Assembly: GCF_003672135.1 (NCBI RefSeq)
Contig: NC_039506.1
Coordinates: 21,050,497-21,114,496 of the forward strand
From: Ooceraea biroi
Taxonomy: Eukaryota; Arthropoda; Insecta; Hymenoptera; Formicidae
Length of the DNA: 64,000 bases
Direction: 5' to 3'
Shown here: one piece after another, positions 10,629-24,500 of the stretch
Numbering within the stretch: the stretch's first letter is position 1
Layout: each line of letters starts with the position of its first letter
Translations under genes and position numbers: made by a program
The notes under the pieces: generated by a model
Told to the model about the DNA's origin: nothing
The model's database searches: none
Seen by the model: only the letters and a program-made list of their open reading frames with translations

Positions 10629-13600
10629 AAATATTGAGACAGGCAGAGGCACACACCCCCTCGGCGGCGGCGCGGCGGGGCACGCCGCGACCCGGCGCCT
10701 GGCAATAATATATTGAATATTCCCCGTCGGATTCCGCAGAATATAAAAACGGGCACAAAATAACCGTTAGACTGCACCGTGAATATTAATATATGCCGGG
10801 TCGCGGAGCAAGCCGTGCACGTTTGCGTCCTTCATTTTATGTTTCACGGTAGAACGTGGGTATGTACTCTAATTAATCAAGAAAAACGCATCATTGTAAA
10901 CCGCCATGCATCACGCTCCGATTTTTCGCGCCGACACGATTCAAGGCGCAATCGTTCCGCACGAAGGCCGGCGAAACGTATGTCACTCATAGATTTATTT
11001 CAATGATATTTTTTTGTTCCCCGCGTCGTTCGCAATTCGCGACTGATTGATCGGCCGGCCGCGGAGAAAATTATGTGCATTTATTGCCGTGAGTGACGTT
11101 TACGACTGGAATTTCAACGCAAGTACATCGAGCGGCTTTGAACGAATTGATCGAGCAATCCCGCGAGTGGACTTAAGCGTTTCAACGTTGTAACGATATG
11201 CCCTTATCGTTGGCGTTATCGTTTCCCGTTATCCTGTCCGGCGAAGCGACGATACGATCGAGGAACGTAAATGGCATTAATAAACGTTAGTAATGGAGTT
11301 CATTGTGAAAGTTCCGCGAAGAGAACAGCGTTACCAGATCGATCTACGCCATCGACAAGATTTTAAGGGCTGTAATCGTTTTCCGAATGAGCCAGATGGG
11401 CGATGCTTTGTATCTTTCACGTGCTCACTTTATTTTAACGTTTTCTCGCAAACGCGACATCAGTTTCTCGAAATTGATTAAACTTGGCGTGTTGAGATAA
11501 ATATTTCGAGTTATACGAACTCCCGTGAAATCGGCGAGTTTTGATAAGGTCGCGTCCATGCTCAGAGCAACCACGTACGAGGCTGATTAGCGCGGTATTA
11601 AAATTGAAAAAGAAACTGCTAATTATTGCTCTTATACCACCTATCGGCCGCCGGATCTGTCGGCATAAACTGGCGCTCGGCACGCAGCGCGCGATAACGT
11701 AATAAAGATGGCATACTTCAGATAGAAAATGCAATAAACTATGGAAGCACGCTCGCCCGTTGGACCGAAAATAACCATATTTCTCTCGTCATTACCCGGT
11801 ATAATGCGGCGTATCGTTCGGGGCGACGGTGCACCGTACGAACAATGGCCTTAGCATTATGGCGTGCATTAACCTGGAATTACCGGCTGAATTTAGCAAG
11901 ATACTTAATTAATCAATTTTCGTTACAGTCGGTTTATATACGCGGCCATGTACAGCTGTATGTACAGCTTATCCCGCGGAGTTTGAACAATCAACTCATC
12001 CATAAATCCGCGTAATCGTAAGTGGCGCGCACAACATAAAAATTAATCGCCGATTATTAACTTTCTTAGCTAACTGATTCGTTCTCTCTGACAATGAGAA
12101 ACACCGGCGTCTCAGGGACGAACGAGCAGCCGGGGTGAGTAACGTATGACTCGGATCATTGCACGGGTGCGCCAGGCTGCGCGCGAGCAAGCAAGCGCAG
12201 AACGGCGGGATAAAATCGCAGTATCCAAATCCACGGATCCGGATCCGACGTTGTGCATCAGAGGATTAAGGTCGTTAAACGGGCTTTCGCCGCTCCTCCA
12301 CCCCCGGAGCGTTCCTCGTAGCCTCCTTGCAGCTTTTGTTTCGCGCTCTCGTGAATATTCATACGCGGAAGGCAACTCGCCACTTTCTTACGTCATGATG
12401 GATGGCTCTCGGAACGGGGAGCGAAACGAATGAGACCCACTTCTTCGTTCCGCCGTCGAGCGGACGGAGGCTCCGTCATCCATCACATTTTCCCGTCAGC
12501 CGACTATCCGACCTTCGGAGATGTCCCGTTCTCCAACGCGGTGTCATCCTCGGTTCGATTCGCTCGCCGAGGGCAAAAAGAAGCCGCACTCGTGGTCCTG
12601 GATAATTGGGATAATTTCGAGAGACGACTCTGTCGAGAGCCGCGAGAGATTATATCGGCAATTAAACGCGTGGAGGAGATTTCGGGAGTGGCCTGGCAGC
12701 GCGAGGCGACGCGGCGCGGCGTGGCGCGGCGCGTTCCTCGGCCATAAGTTCCCCGCAGTTGACGGATCATTCAATTTGGTCGCCAGCGAGAGTTTGATAG
12801 TATGCAAATTAGTGTGCAACAGTTCGAAATGCGCGTTCGACTGCGAGCGCGGCGACGTGTGGCCATTTAATCCCTCCCTCCGCTGGAAAGTTACGACGTA
12901 ACGCGGATATGCAGATCTGGGTGCGCGTTGTCGAAACTTTACGTGTGCCACATTAATCAGCGCAGATCCGCCCCCACGATATGCGTTATCCCCGTGATAC
13001 AGCGCATATTTTAAATAACTCTTTACGTAAACATTCGCGAGCGGCAACCGCGAACATCCGGTTTTGTGCGCAATATTAATCCGAGCTTAGTGCGTTTGCT
13101 GGTTTCAGCACGTTGCTAACAGCGGGGCGTAATTCGCCTACAATAAGCAAATGAAATCGTCGGGGGAAACTTTGTTACGTTATTAATCATAGCAAAGGGC
13201 AGCTTTAGAACAAACTGTCTCTCTTTCTCGTCGCGAATGCCGTGTGTAATAATCCGTGTGAAATTACGAATCCAACGGAATCGTGACGGATGAGCTGCTA
13301 AAGAACTCGCTATTTCCCAAAAAAGAATATACAAGATATCGGAATCAAACAATCGCTCGTATCAGCGCCAACATCGCGCCGATATTGCTCGGAGGCTATC
13401 GCCAAGTTCGAGTTTTTCGTTCGCCACGGTCGATCGCTATCGTGATACCGGTCACGTATCGCCTCATTATAAAAAAAAGAGGGATATCGGGAGAGACCAC
13501 CACACCACGGGAGAGGGTGGAGGGTGCTCACCGTACGTAGTGTTCCGCCCCCTGCTCGCGCGGGATCACGCACGCGATTGTTTCGAGCCGGCCGAGTCGC

Positions 13601-16146
13601 TTTTGATCGAAACCTGAGTTCGAGTAAGCGCGTGGGCAATCTTGGCCGCCGTAATTTTGTGCAAACAATAATGTCGTGCGAGACCACGTTGCTTGCTAAA
13701 TGCGGCTGTCGCAGCTGCTGCTGTAACGCTCGCTCGCCGGTTTGTTTGGCGGTTTGTTCGCTCGTGCTTCGCGTGCCCAACTATCGTTTTCATTATGCCC
13801 ACCCAGGCCCGGTGCAGCCAGATAAAACCAATTATGACCTATCCACCCTTATTCGACGTTGAGGCAAATGTCAGCGCTACCAAGAGGGAGCCGGGGAAGG
13901 GGCCGACGGTGGCTGCGAGTATGATTTTACTTGCAAACCAGCCATTTTACGTTGTAAATGTCTGCTGTCCGTGCGGCCAAGCGCTTATATTGGCGCGAGC
14001 AATCGTTCTCCACGTGCGTGTTCAAGAAATCACTTTCGAGCCCCTCACACCGCCACGCGCGCCAAACACACCCCCGTCTTCTCACTCGTAAAGCACGGAA
14101 TTTTCGCGGGAATATCTTACGTTTCTCACGCGGTATTCTTTGTTTCGAATTCATCTGTAAAATGTTTGAATTTTCCATCGTAAAATGTAGTGTGACCAGG
14201 ATGATGTCGCGCACGAGTGAAACCGAGCACCGCCAAGGTAACGAGTAAAACCGAACAAGCCGCTACGAACGTGTCATTTCCAATGAAGGATCTAATTCAC
14301 CAAACCGGATAGCGATCTAAGCTTGTGTCGGGTTGTACTTCCTCGATCGGAAAAAGGGAAAAGTCCGCCGCGCGTGCATACGGCGTGTACACGGACGCGT
14401 GTCGCGTACAGAGTGCAGAGGAACACGACTTTCGAGGTACACCATGGTAGTAGTACTCGACCCCCGCGTCTACTGGAAATCGATATCGCGCGATGTCTAA
14501 ACGCTTCCAAGAACGGCGGAGTGTGTCGTGCCGAATGGAATTAAGTAACGGCAGTCGATATCACGCAGTCGGAAAGGCCGAGTACGGCCGAGAGGAAAAG
14601 AACCCGCTCCGCACACGGAAGAACGTCCGCGGTGCGTGTTTCCGCGGACGGAGGGAACGAGAAATAAGGGTGGAAAAGGAAAAGGGGTGGTGGGAGGCAC
14701 GCGCTTCCCTGCGTCGCGTGGATCGCGAGACGGCGGTTTGAAATTCTCGCATGACGGAGGCGTACACGCAGTTTAAATTTCCGTAATACCCCCGCGATTA
14801 AATTCAATCCCTCGTTTATCGGATACCGGCGACGACACGGCTGCAATTAATTTCGCCTCGCGCAGTAAGCTCATTTAAAGTCTCCGCAGCAGCTTGAGCA
14901 CAAAATATTACACCCGTCTCGCTGATACTCGATAATGTTCAACCCTGCATAACGTATATCTCTATCAACAACGTGTCTCGCTGGCGATAATTGCACGTGA
15001 TTGCGCGGATGATTGTCAAGGTTCGCCACGAGATCGTCGTGACTTCTCTTTTTCCGAGAGACTCCGGCTTTCGAACGCGAACGAGGGTCGTCCGTGGTAA
15101 TAACGCGTCCCGGCAATAGCGCATCCCCGAGAACTAAAGGGGCTAAAAGCGGCCTGGACGTTGACGGGGGGTGGAATATTCTGGCGCGATAGGTCGACGG
15201 CACTCGGCAGCACGGCACGGCAACAAAATCAAAAGGAGAGTCTCAAAGATCGGCCGTTATACGAGCGGAGGGCCGCGGGTAATCCACTTGTCTTCCCGAC
15301 GCGCGCGTGCACACACAGATACACACACATATACACAGTGAAACCCGGGGACCAGCCTGGACTGACCTATCACGTCAGACGGCCGGCTTGCTTTCCGTCA
15401 GATTGCATTACTGCTAAGCTTTCATTAGCCTCGTGTACGTCAAGCGACAGCTTAACCTTTCCCCGTCTCTCTCTGCACGTTCCTGTGGCACCGGGCCCGG
15501 CCAGTCGTAACTGATAATTCATTCGAGCCCTCCCGCCTCTCCCCCGCGTCGTCCCGGCGCGGTTTACGTCCGGCGGAAACGCCCCTCTTTGCCCACTCTT
15601 TGAGGGATAACACTTTAAAATGACCTGCGCGCCTCCATTTCCCGCTAAATCCGTCCGTTGCGTCTCGCCGTAATTGCGGCGAGTCACGAGATTTTCCGCA
15701 TTTTACGGCGGATCGCGAAAATTGCGGTTAATCGGTTCAGGACGGTTAAACCGTGCGGATCCGCCGTATTTCGCGAAACGCGCGTTATTCCGCGCGGCGA
15801 CGATCGGATCAATTCGTCAGGCACGTATGTATCATTCTTTCTCTCGCGCGCGCGCACGTGCAAGTTCACGGTTAATTGATTCCGGGAGAAAATGAAGCGC
15901 GCGCGAAGGGAGAGAACGCGCAATTTTTGCGCAGTTTCGCTTGTTATTAACGGCATCGATCACGGAAACGAAGCGAGACACTTTTCCGTTTGTCAGCCGC
16001 GTTCAACTTTTGCCGCTCGGTCCGCTCGCGCGCGCGTTCGAGCGTTGTATCTGTGACAGCGCGCGATACACGTCTCTTGATTAATTGAAATCAGATATAT
16101 CGCCGTGAAGCGTCAGGTCACACCACATCACACGTGCATACACGCA

Positions 16147-16147
<1 letters not shown>
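10629..16147. other. CpG-rich intergenic DNA with short dyads
   Basis: No gene recognised. It includes a 14-bp palindrome of two overlapping BamHI-type sites (12234-12247) and short perfect stems such as CTCGCCG-TAATTG-CGGCGAG near 15662. Repeated TAATTAAT words, the core of homeodomain sites, occur around 11908 and elsewhere. Frames up to 167 codons (12544-13047, minus) lack motifs. Confidence 0.5.

Positions 16148-16189
<42 letters not shown>
16148..16189. repeat. (AC)21 microsatellite
   Basis: An uninterrupted dinucleotide run of 42 nt, likely polymorphic in length. Confidence 0.95.
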
Positions 16190-16192
<3 letters not shown>

Positions 16193-16635
16193 CACGCGAA
16201 AGATGGTTGCAGTTGACTCGCTGCATCCCGACGCGATGATAAATACACATTTTTACGTGGATATCTGTCGCAAATATGGCGAATGTGGCACAAATATGGC
16301 AAAATATGGCAAGCATATGGCACATGAATTCTAATTTCGACTTTTTGTAGGTAATAGAAAACTACCAACTTGTCTCTATTAATTTGCCGTTGAAATACGC
16401 AACAATGCGTATTCCGGCTTTCTTAATTGACGGCCGCGTTCCGAGGTATGGGAATTTTTCCCCATAAAGCGCAGCACTCGCGCGTCAAACGTGATTTACC
16501 TTGCAGTTCAATCATCGCGGCACATTACAGGCATTAATATTCGAGTGCATTGCATACATTACATACGCGCGGAATGACGTGTAGCGGCGTCAGGTGCATG
16601 CGACTTGTGGCTGTGAGAAATGCAGTTTCACAGTA

Positions 16636-17298
16636 GGAATTGAAACGTATATATTTGACAGGACGCCCGCGGCGTCGGATACACTTTGCCTAGACTTTGA
16701 AGCAAGCCTTGCGCGCACCATGGATGCATTGCCACGAGCTGCCGTGTATTGCCCGTATCAAAGAATCTCTCACCCTGGCGGAACCAGTTCGATGCACAAT
16801 TTTCCCTTACGTAACCGGAGAACCGCTTTTTTCTGCTCTGTTTATAAAGAGAACCTGTTAAATCGCGTAAACGTATCAGAAAACGTTACGGACATATAAT
16901 GTATCTTGATACGAAATATGTAACGTACTATGTAATATATAAAATTATTTTTCTCTCTCTGTCTTTCTCTCTCCAACCATCACACGCACACACATATATA
17001 TTTCCTTGTGGTCGCTGTTATTCTACCTTTTTAAATCGCCGCGTTCACGTCGAACACAAGAATCACGAATGAGTCCAGATATCGGACGAAAGCGTTATTA
17101 CACGTGCAGCAACAACTTGTAATACGCTATAAAAATACGGGGATATTGCTCCGCGAGAAGTTGAAGAAAATAGGTTTCCACTGTTTATATCGAGAACGAG
17201 AGTTTAATGCATTTCCCAGCGAATGCGGGACGACGCCGTAAGATGCATCTCCGTAACTGGAATTGAAACGTATGCATTTTTGGAACGCGACCCGCGGC
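16636..17298. repeat. Pair of diverged ~45-nt repeats, 623 nt apart
   Basis: GGAATTGAAACGTAT occurs identically at 16636-16650 and 17259-17273. In each copy CCCGCGGC follows 30-32 nt later (16666 and 17291) and an ATGCA word precedes by 15-20 nt. The colinear match suggests an old local duplication of non-coding DNA. Confidence 0.55.
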
Positions 17299-18164
17299 TA
17301 TACATTGTTACACGCGCGTAAACGTCGTCTGACAAAGAAATACTTCTACCCCGTCGAAGCAGCTCGTGCTGTCATCGCGATCCGGATGCTCTGGCGTGGA
17401 TGTATAACAAGCGGGATGTAGTCTCGTGTGCTTCATGTGTCTCGCGTAAAATCGCAAGACAGGATAGAACTGTGAACGTCAAATAAGATCTACCATGTTA
17501 TTCCGATCGGTACGAGAGCGGCAGATGTATCGCTACGTATTTCCGGGCGGAGATGCTGGATTTACGGCGGATAACGTTGAATTTACCGGGGCGGTTCAAC
17601 GTTACTGATAATTTCTTCGCAGAAATTTACCGCGTCTAAGCCGGGCACGCGGCAGGTATTTATAAATGCGATGATTGCATTTCACGTCGCGAGATAAACA
17701 GCCGTGGGATGTACCGCGTAATTCGTTGGTTCAAATTGATGTAGGCATGTATATTCCTCGCAGCTCGTATCCCATCAATTCAACAGCCCGAACATACGGC
17801 TATCATCCTCTAACAAAGGAATATTTCTCCGCCGGAGCTTACCAGCTACATTCACTTTGAGGTAAATGCAGCGCTGAATATTCAAGGGAATTCAGTGGTT
17901 TGACGCGTTTCTCGGATTCCCGGATTCTCACCGAAAAGAATTAGTATTACGGAAATTAAATTTAATCTCCGTTTTATTATACGCCACGGTCGAATAACTC
18001 CCTTCTCGCGAATGTTCTCGCGATTCTGTACTCTTATCGTATGCGCTGATCGATAAACATTTGTAGAGAACGACTGTGTATGCATAATAAGAAAATTTCA
18101 TTTGTACATTATTGTGACAGTATGTAATGTGTACGTGGCTAGTTGTCTAGATCCAATTTTCGAC
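17299..18164. other. Intergenic DNA, nothing recognised
   Basis: Mixed composition, becoming AT-rich to the right. No frame above 70 codons. Confidence 0.45.
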
Positions 18165-18580
18165 ACTTATATACATAGAGATAGAGATTATATATAGAGA
18201 GACTTATATACATAGAGATAGAAATCTTTATTGAGATTTCAAATTTAATCAAATCTTCTCTCTAATTTACCTTCTTCATTTTTAATATATATCTACGTAC
18301 GAATACAGACATATGTATTATGTATGTAGCAGTCACAATTCTGATGACTTTCTAATTGGCTCCTTGACACTTTTGATATATCTTCTCGAAGCTCCATATA
18401 AAATTCATGTGTATCCACACATACAATCCAAAATCCTGGTCAGCTTTAAATTAAGTCCTCAATACTTGTTTAATATATCCTCTCGATGCTTAATATAAAC
18501 CTATTATAAATATCGTCGCGGGCGTATATAACCCGAAATCATGATCGATTTCGAACACAGTCCTCGATGCTTAATATATC
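18165..18580. repeat. AT-rich local repeats
   Basis: ACTTATATACATAGAGATAG occurs at 18165 and again at 18202, a 37-nt tandem step. Further right, variants of TCCTCGATGCTTAATATA recur near 18378, 18473 and 18559, about 90 nt apart. Together this is a degenerate AT-rich repeat block. Confidence 0.6.
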
Positions 18581-21500
18581 GCTCCACCCCGCCCTATACG
18601 TGCTGGGCGATACAGTATTCTCGCCGCGTTTCCGCTAGGGAAGTTGCTCGCCGCGTACTCCTCGAAGCGATTACACTTTTTCAATCACGGGACCTGCGGC
18701 ACATGCCGGGGGTGCAATAGATTCTTGTCCTAGGCGATCCGGCAGTCCCGACGCACAAAGGAATACTTCTCCACCGGAGTATCTCCGCATCCCTGCTGCA
18801 TCCTACCCGTGGGAAATGCACCTGAACATCCGGCTCGGTCTTCCGGTACGAGCGAGCGAGCGAGCGCCCACGCGCGCGTATTCACCCGCTTGATTTGTTT
18901 CGTAGCCCTCGGGGTAATCGAAAGAGGCGTTGCTCGATCTCTTCGCACCCTCTCGACCCACCCGCGCAGGAAGGGGTGTGTAAGTTTGCGAGGTTCCATG
19001 CCGGAAGCTAAATCTCGTTTGGAAAGTCGTTTAATACGTCGTGGCCGAGCGGCAGCTATTTCGCGAAAGAGAAGGGTCGCCGCGCGTGTATTTGCGCGTG
19101 TGTCCACTCCCCTGTGCACGCACACACATACGTGCTGCAGAAATCGCAGGGACCCCTTCGAAGCCGGGGGTGCTTCCGTGCGGTGTACCCTCCCAATAAA
19201 ATTCTCTTTTCGTTTTCCGGCTCTCTCGTCGATGTGGACCACCTCCGTCGCGCCCCCGATCGAAGGATGCCCCTCGCGCGCACGGGATTAAATCGCGGCA
19301 CTTTGTTTCTGTTGGGTGCTTTGGCGAGTCGCTCTCTCGTTTAGCTTGCTCGTTCAGTTCGCTCTGCCGAGAGCTCGCGTCTTGATGTTCTCGCGGCGAG
19401 AAACTTTCGATGTGTCGGGGATTAAAATCGCGGCGGTGTAGCGTAGTTTGAGCTCTCCTCGCGAACTTTCGTTGTTTAACCGAGAGATCCCGCGCGTATC
19501 GATCAGAAAAGAAGACCGCACGAGAGCACGGGCTTGAAAGGTTGATCTCTTTCGCAGTAAATCAAGAGAGCGCGCATCTCTCTTGACTCTGCCTCCTCGT
19601 CTATCGCCCTTCCTCTCCCCCGGCGGTTTCGAGCAGCGTTCGTGGTTTCAGCAAGGGGGATGAAATATCCCGACAATCGTTATCCTGCTAAGCCGGCCTC
19701 GAACATGGTTCGTCGATATCCGAAAGGGAAAACTGGGCCACTTCCGCGAGCGCGGGGAATAGTCGGTTGCCATCCCGCTCTTTCCCACCCTCGCCGCGTC
19801 GCGTCGAACCCGAGACATTTTCCGGCACAGCTTGCTACCAGAGTCGTACGAACGAAATGCAGATTAGGTTCCTTTGACGGCGTTACCGCGAGAGCAGCCG
19901 CGACTCGATCAATCGGTCCGCCTTCGCTTTTCCAATTTCGCTCGCACAGGGTGGAAGGTGAGGTGCCGGGGTTGGAGGAAGGGAAGGCGAATCTTTCGAG
20001 CGACATTTCACCGAGTTAGTGACGACGGTCGCAGCCGTACCTCCAACGGTACCCGACTGCGGAACTTATGTTAAAATGACTGCGCGCTGGAACATTGAAA
20101 TTTCATTATGACTTCTTTGCTCGCGCGAAACTTCTCGGAAACACTGCAATTGGGGCGCGCGATTACCTCCGGGCGTAATAACGTCACTCGAGGGAAAGTA
20201 CGAGAAATAAATTGTGCAAAGTGGGTCTAAAAATCGGGTCGCGCGGACAAGCGAGGAGTCTGCGGGCGCGAGCAGACTTTTCGGCTTCGGGGCTGGTAAA
20301 GGGGAGTCACGCCACGAAGCCGTATCATCGCCGTTTATTAGATACGCGATCGCGCGCGTTTAATCGAGCACGAAATAGTCTGCGAATGTCCGAGATCGCT
20401 CGATCGTCCCTTTGTCTTTTTCCTCTTCTTTTCTTTTTTTCGGAAGCTAAGTGAAACCTCTCGAGCGACGCACGACGCCTTGCGACGATATTGCCTGGCA
20501 TGTTTCCACCCCCGGCCCTTTGCACTTTCCATGGGAAAATATCGACACATCTGTCGAATAAATACCCGTAACATCTGCCGTAATATCTCCATCCGGTAAG
20601 TCGTCTGGCTGGGCTTGTGTCTTTTATATTTCTTGGGGAACTCATATCGCTATCGTAAGCCACGATTTCGTATGTAGATGTAATGGACGATTCACCGGTG
20701 CAACTGCGGCTAATATATCGATTATGATCTAGGGGGACACGATACATATTTTAGATCAGCCGTTCGTTTACACACGGGAACAATTTAGACAATACCCGGC
20801 GCGTTGCCGCCATTATACGCGTATTAGGCGACAAATTACAGCGGCTTGCAAAATGATTTTCGTGCAGCGCACAATACACACACTCTCTCTCCCTCATTTA
20901 CATGGCCGCACACACAAACCACGTATATCGCACGTTAATTAATATTAATTAATTCACATTATGATATTACGTAGATGCACATTATAACGTTAAAAATTTA
21001 ATGCACCAATTTGATATGAAATGAGTCTAACGGGACGTGACTGCTTCTGTAATTTAAACGAATCTTGAAGGAAACATCTTTCTTTCTATCTCTTTTAATT
21101 TACGAGGATGTTCAAGATTGAATGTCGAAAAACTGCGAGACAAAGTGGCGAAGGAACGTCCGATCAAGTTAACTGGGAAACAAGATTGACACTGAATCGC
21201 GAGCAAAGAGTTTTCACGCGAGAGAAAGAGAGCGCGTTTGCGAAATGTATAATAAACGAAATGAAATTTGTATCGACTTAAGTCTTCCCTCTTATCCTCT
21301 CTCTCTCTCTCTTTTGGCGGGGCGAGCATAAAATCTTACGGCGTGTAGAGGAAACTGCTCGTAGTCGACATTCTCACATCGTGAGCGGGTCAGGAGTGCA
21401 CCATGCAACATTTTTCCGAGATGGGAAATACCTACGCGGACCTGGGAGATTGTCGGCAAGTGAGAAGAGCTCGAGAACGTAAGCTCGCTGTCTTCAGGAA

Positions 21501-24500
21501 TTACTTCTTTCGTCGTGTGGACCATCCCATTTCCCGTTCCTCTTGCGCTCGCTTGCTCGCTCGCACGCGCGCGGACTGTCCGCAATTTTTCAGTTCCAAC
21601 TACATCCCCGACGTGGCACGGAGCTCCCAAGTTTCGATCAATGACGCTATCCGGGACTTATTTTAGTAGGAACTTCCATGTGGCGCGGAGAATACACTCG
21701 TCCTCTTCCTATCTTCCTTCCTCTTCCCGTCGATGCGAGTGATACGAAGGGAAGATTTAAAGGAGAATCGTTTTACTTACGAACCAGCTCCCGCTGCCTC
21801 ATCGTCCCGGGAGAACCTGGCGCGTTACGTGATCACATTGCCATTGACATTATCGGGCGTTTGTCGACCAATTTTCGCCGGCGTCGTCCGATGCGACGAA
21901 ATTCGCGCAAATCCCGGCTCTTCCAGCAGAAATCGTAAAATTGTACACGCATGCACACCACGTATGTATGTGCATACCGTGGCACGCTCGCGACTTTCGG
22001 GGGGTAGGCGGAGAGACTTCATCACCCTCTGCTCCCGCCGTAAATCCACGAGGCCGGCAAATGAGTTTAATTTTAGTTGTATTTCAATGAAAAGGGCAAT
22101 TCTCCGGTGGCCGTGCATCCATCATGGAGAATAACGCGAGCCGGCCGCTGGGATTAGCATGGATATGACTGAATTATACAGACTACGCGCGCGCCAGACT
22201 GTTTGGAAGCTATACGCCCGCTCGCGCGCGCGGTGCCGTCTCTTTCTGCCGTCTCTTGTCTTTTCAGCCCTTGCGAGTCCGAGCAGCCTCCGGAGAGCCG
22301 TCATCTCTCCGACTACTAACCACGCGATGTTTAATATCACCAGTAATGGAGTGTAGTTTTACAGAGCGTGACGACCACCACAGGACGCCCAGGAATCCGT
22401 GTGTCTCCATCGTGATTGAATCTGCAGAACCGGCGCGCGGAACTGCTCGTCTCGCCCAGAGACGAGAATTTCCACACTCGCATGCAAACCTGCGGAAATC
22501 TCGCCGCAATTGTACTTATCACTGAGCCGTCAGACTCTGTTCGTGTAACGCGAATTACGAACTCTCGCGGCTTAACTAGCCACCTATGCGCCGTCGATCA
22601 TCGCGATTCTTTTGCAACGTTCGAATTCATCCTTTTTGGAATAAAAAAAGCGTGTTGCTTCTCTTGTGTGTCAAGAACCCAAGTGCAACTTGTTCATTCG
22701 CTTATCTCGTCGGGAAACACGATCGTGAAACTTGAGTTTCATGGTATCCGTAAAGTTCACGAGGGTGAACTTAGGGGGCATACTTCTCACGCGACAGGGG
22801 CGCGTGACGCGCGTCTTCCAGCGCGTCTTCGGTGTCTCCGAAATTCTTGCGGTCCCTCCGCGGCTTTGTGTTTCGGGAAGGGAATGCCAGTGCTCTAAAA
22901 ACTTCCGGCGATAGCCCGGGTGCTCGACGCAACGAAAAGTTGTCGGTCCGGGTCGAGAGGAGAATTCCACGTCGATGAATGAGGGTCAGCCGGTTGCGTG
23001 CGCCGCGGGGATGAGAGTCGGGTTGGTGCCGTGGCTTTAGCCCTTATCGTAAAGCGAGTCTAGACGCAGACAGGCTCTGTATTTCCCTGGAGCTCCGCAA
23101 AGTCCGTATAGGAAATCAAGTTAAATTTGTTGAGCCGATAAGGCCGCGAGATGGTGGCGGGAGTGGCTACTAGGGGTGAGCTCGCGGCATAGTACTCCAC
23201 TCGCTTCACACTTGCAGAATGACGAACAGACGTGCACGCGCGCGAATTGTCGCGGGAGAATTTCGCCACGGCGGAAGCTCGATCCCCCGTAAATAACAGG
23301 CAGGTGATTTTAACGTGACTCGGACCTCGTAAATACCGTATGGACGTTTTTTCGTTCGAGGTCTTTCGGCGATCGCCGCCGGACACGGCGATCTCGGCGC
23401 GACTCCTGGACGTTAAGGGTGGGTTTTACCTCGCGAGACGATCGTGCACGATGGCGTGTTGGTAAACGGTCCCGCCGGCCGGAGTAGATTTTAAAATTGA
23501 TGCGATAAGAGGATCGTATCGATCGTGTATTCACTCTTACATACATCGGCTCGCGTGTGTAATTTAATAATGCGATATGGTAATCGGCCGTGCCGACGGC
23601 CTCGTAATTCGCGGCGATTACAGTATGTTTGCTTACGATAAAAATTTTACCGCCACCCGTACGCCGGCCCCGGACGATTTCTGCGCCGCTCGTGTATTAT
23701 TTATTTAACAGGCGGCTGCATTTAGCCGCAACGGGGTTTTATAACCGGCGGATTTCGTTAGGTAAATGTTCGAAATGACGTGAACGATCGAGATGCGTGT
23801 GCGCCACTCTGCCATTTGTATCGGCACGTGCGGTTCCTGATAAGATTACCCTAAGTAATTCGTGAGTACCGAATTCATTTCCATTCCAGTGGCACGAAAC
23901 CAGCGATGGGATGGAGTGTAACGTGCGGGAATTAAATTACATTAAAAAAAACCGGGTCAACTGATACCCGCGTGGTGCGAACAATGTTACGCGCCAGTCT
24001 GGTTATGTTCGCCCCTTTCCGGCGCATCGATATCTTTCGCAGCTTGTTAGCATAATCTCAATTACCATAATGATGTCGTAATGGTCTCTGCGATTTGATA
24101 AAAACTCTAGGCAATTCCTGAGATTGCAGGCAGTGCACGATTGCGTGCCGAGAATGATTGTTCCCCGCGTAAGTACTCGCGCGTCTGGTCTGGTTAATTA
24201 AAAAACGTGGCAGATAAATCGCGAAGGATTGTCGTTACCGAAACGCGGTACGGGAATTGTATTTCCCGAAACCCACCACATGGGATTACTTCCGCCATGA
24301 GTGGACGTCAGGGACGCCGTTTCATGGTGTACACCGTGTACAATTTTCATCTGGAGTTTGCGAGTCAGACATCGCGAAAGCAATCACGACACGCGCGCAG
24401 ATGTTCGCGCGGCTTAATAATCGGCGACATAACGGGCAAGCACGGGCACGATATCGTGGTGTTCGAACTTTGTAACGTTTACAGTTGACATCCCGCTTTT

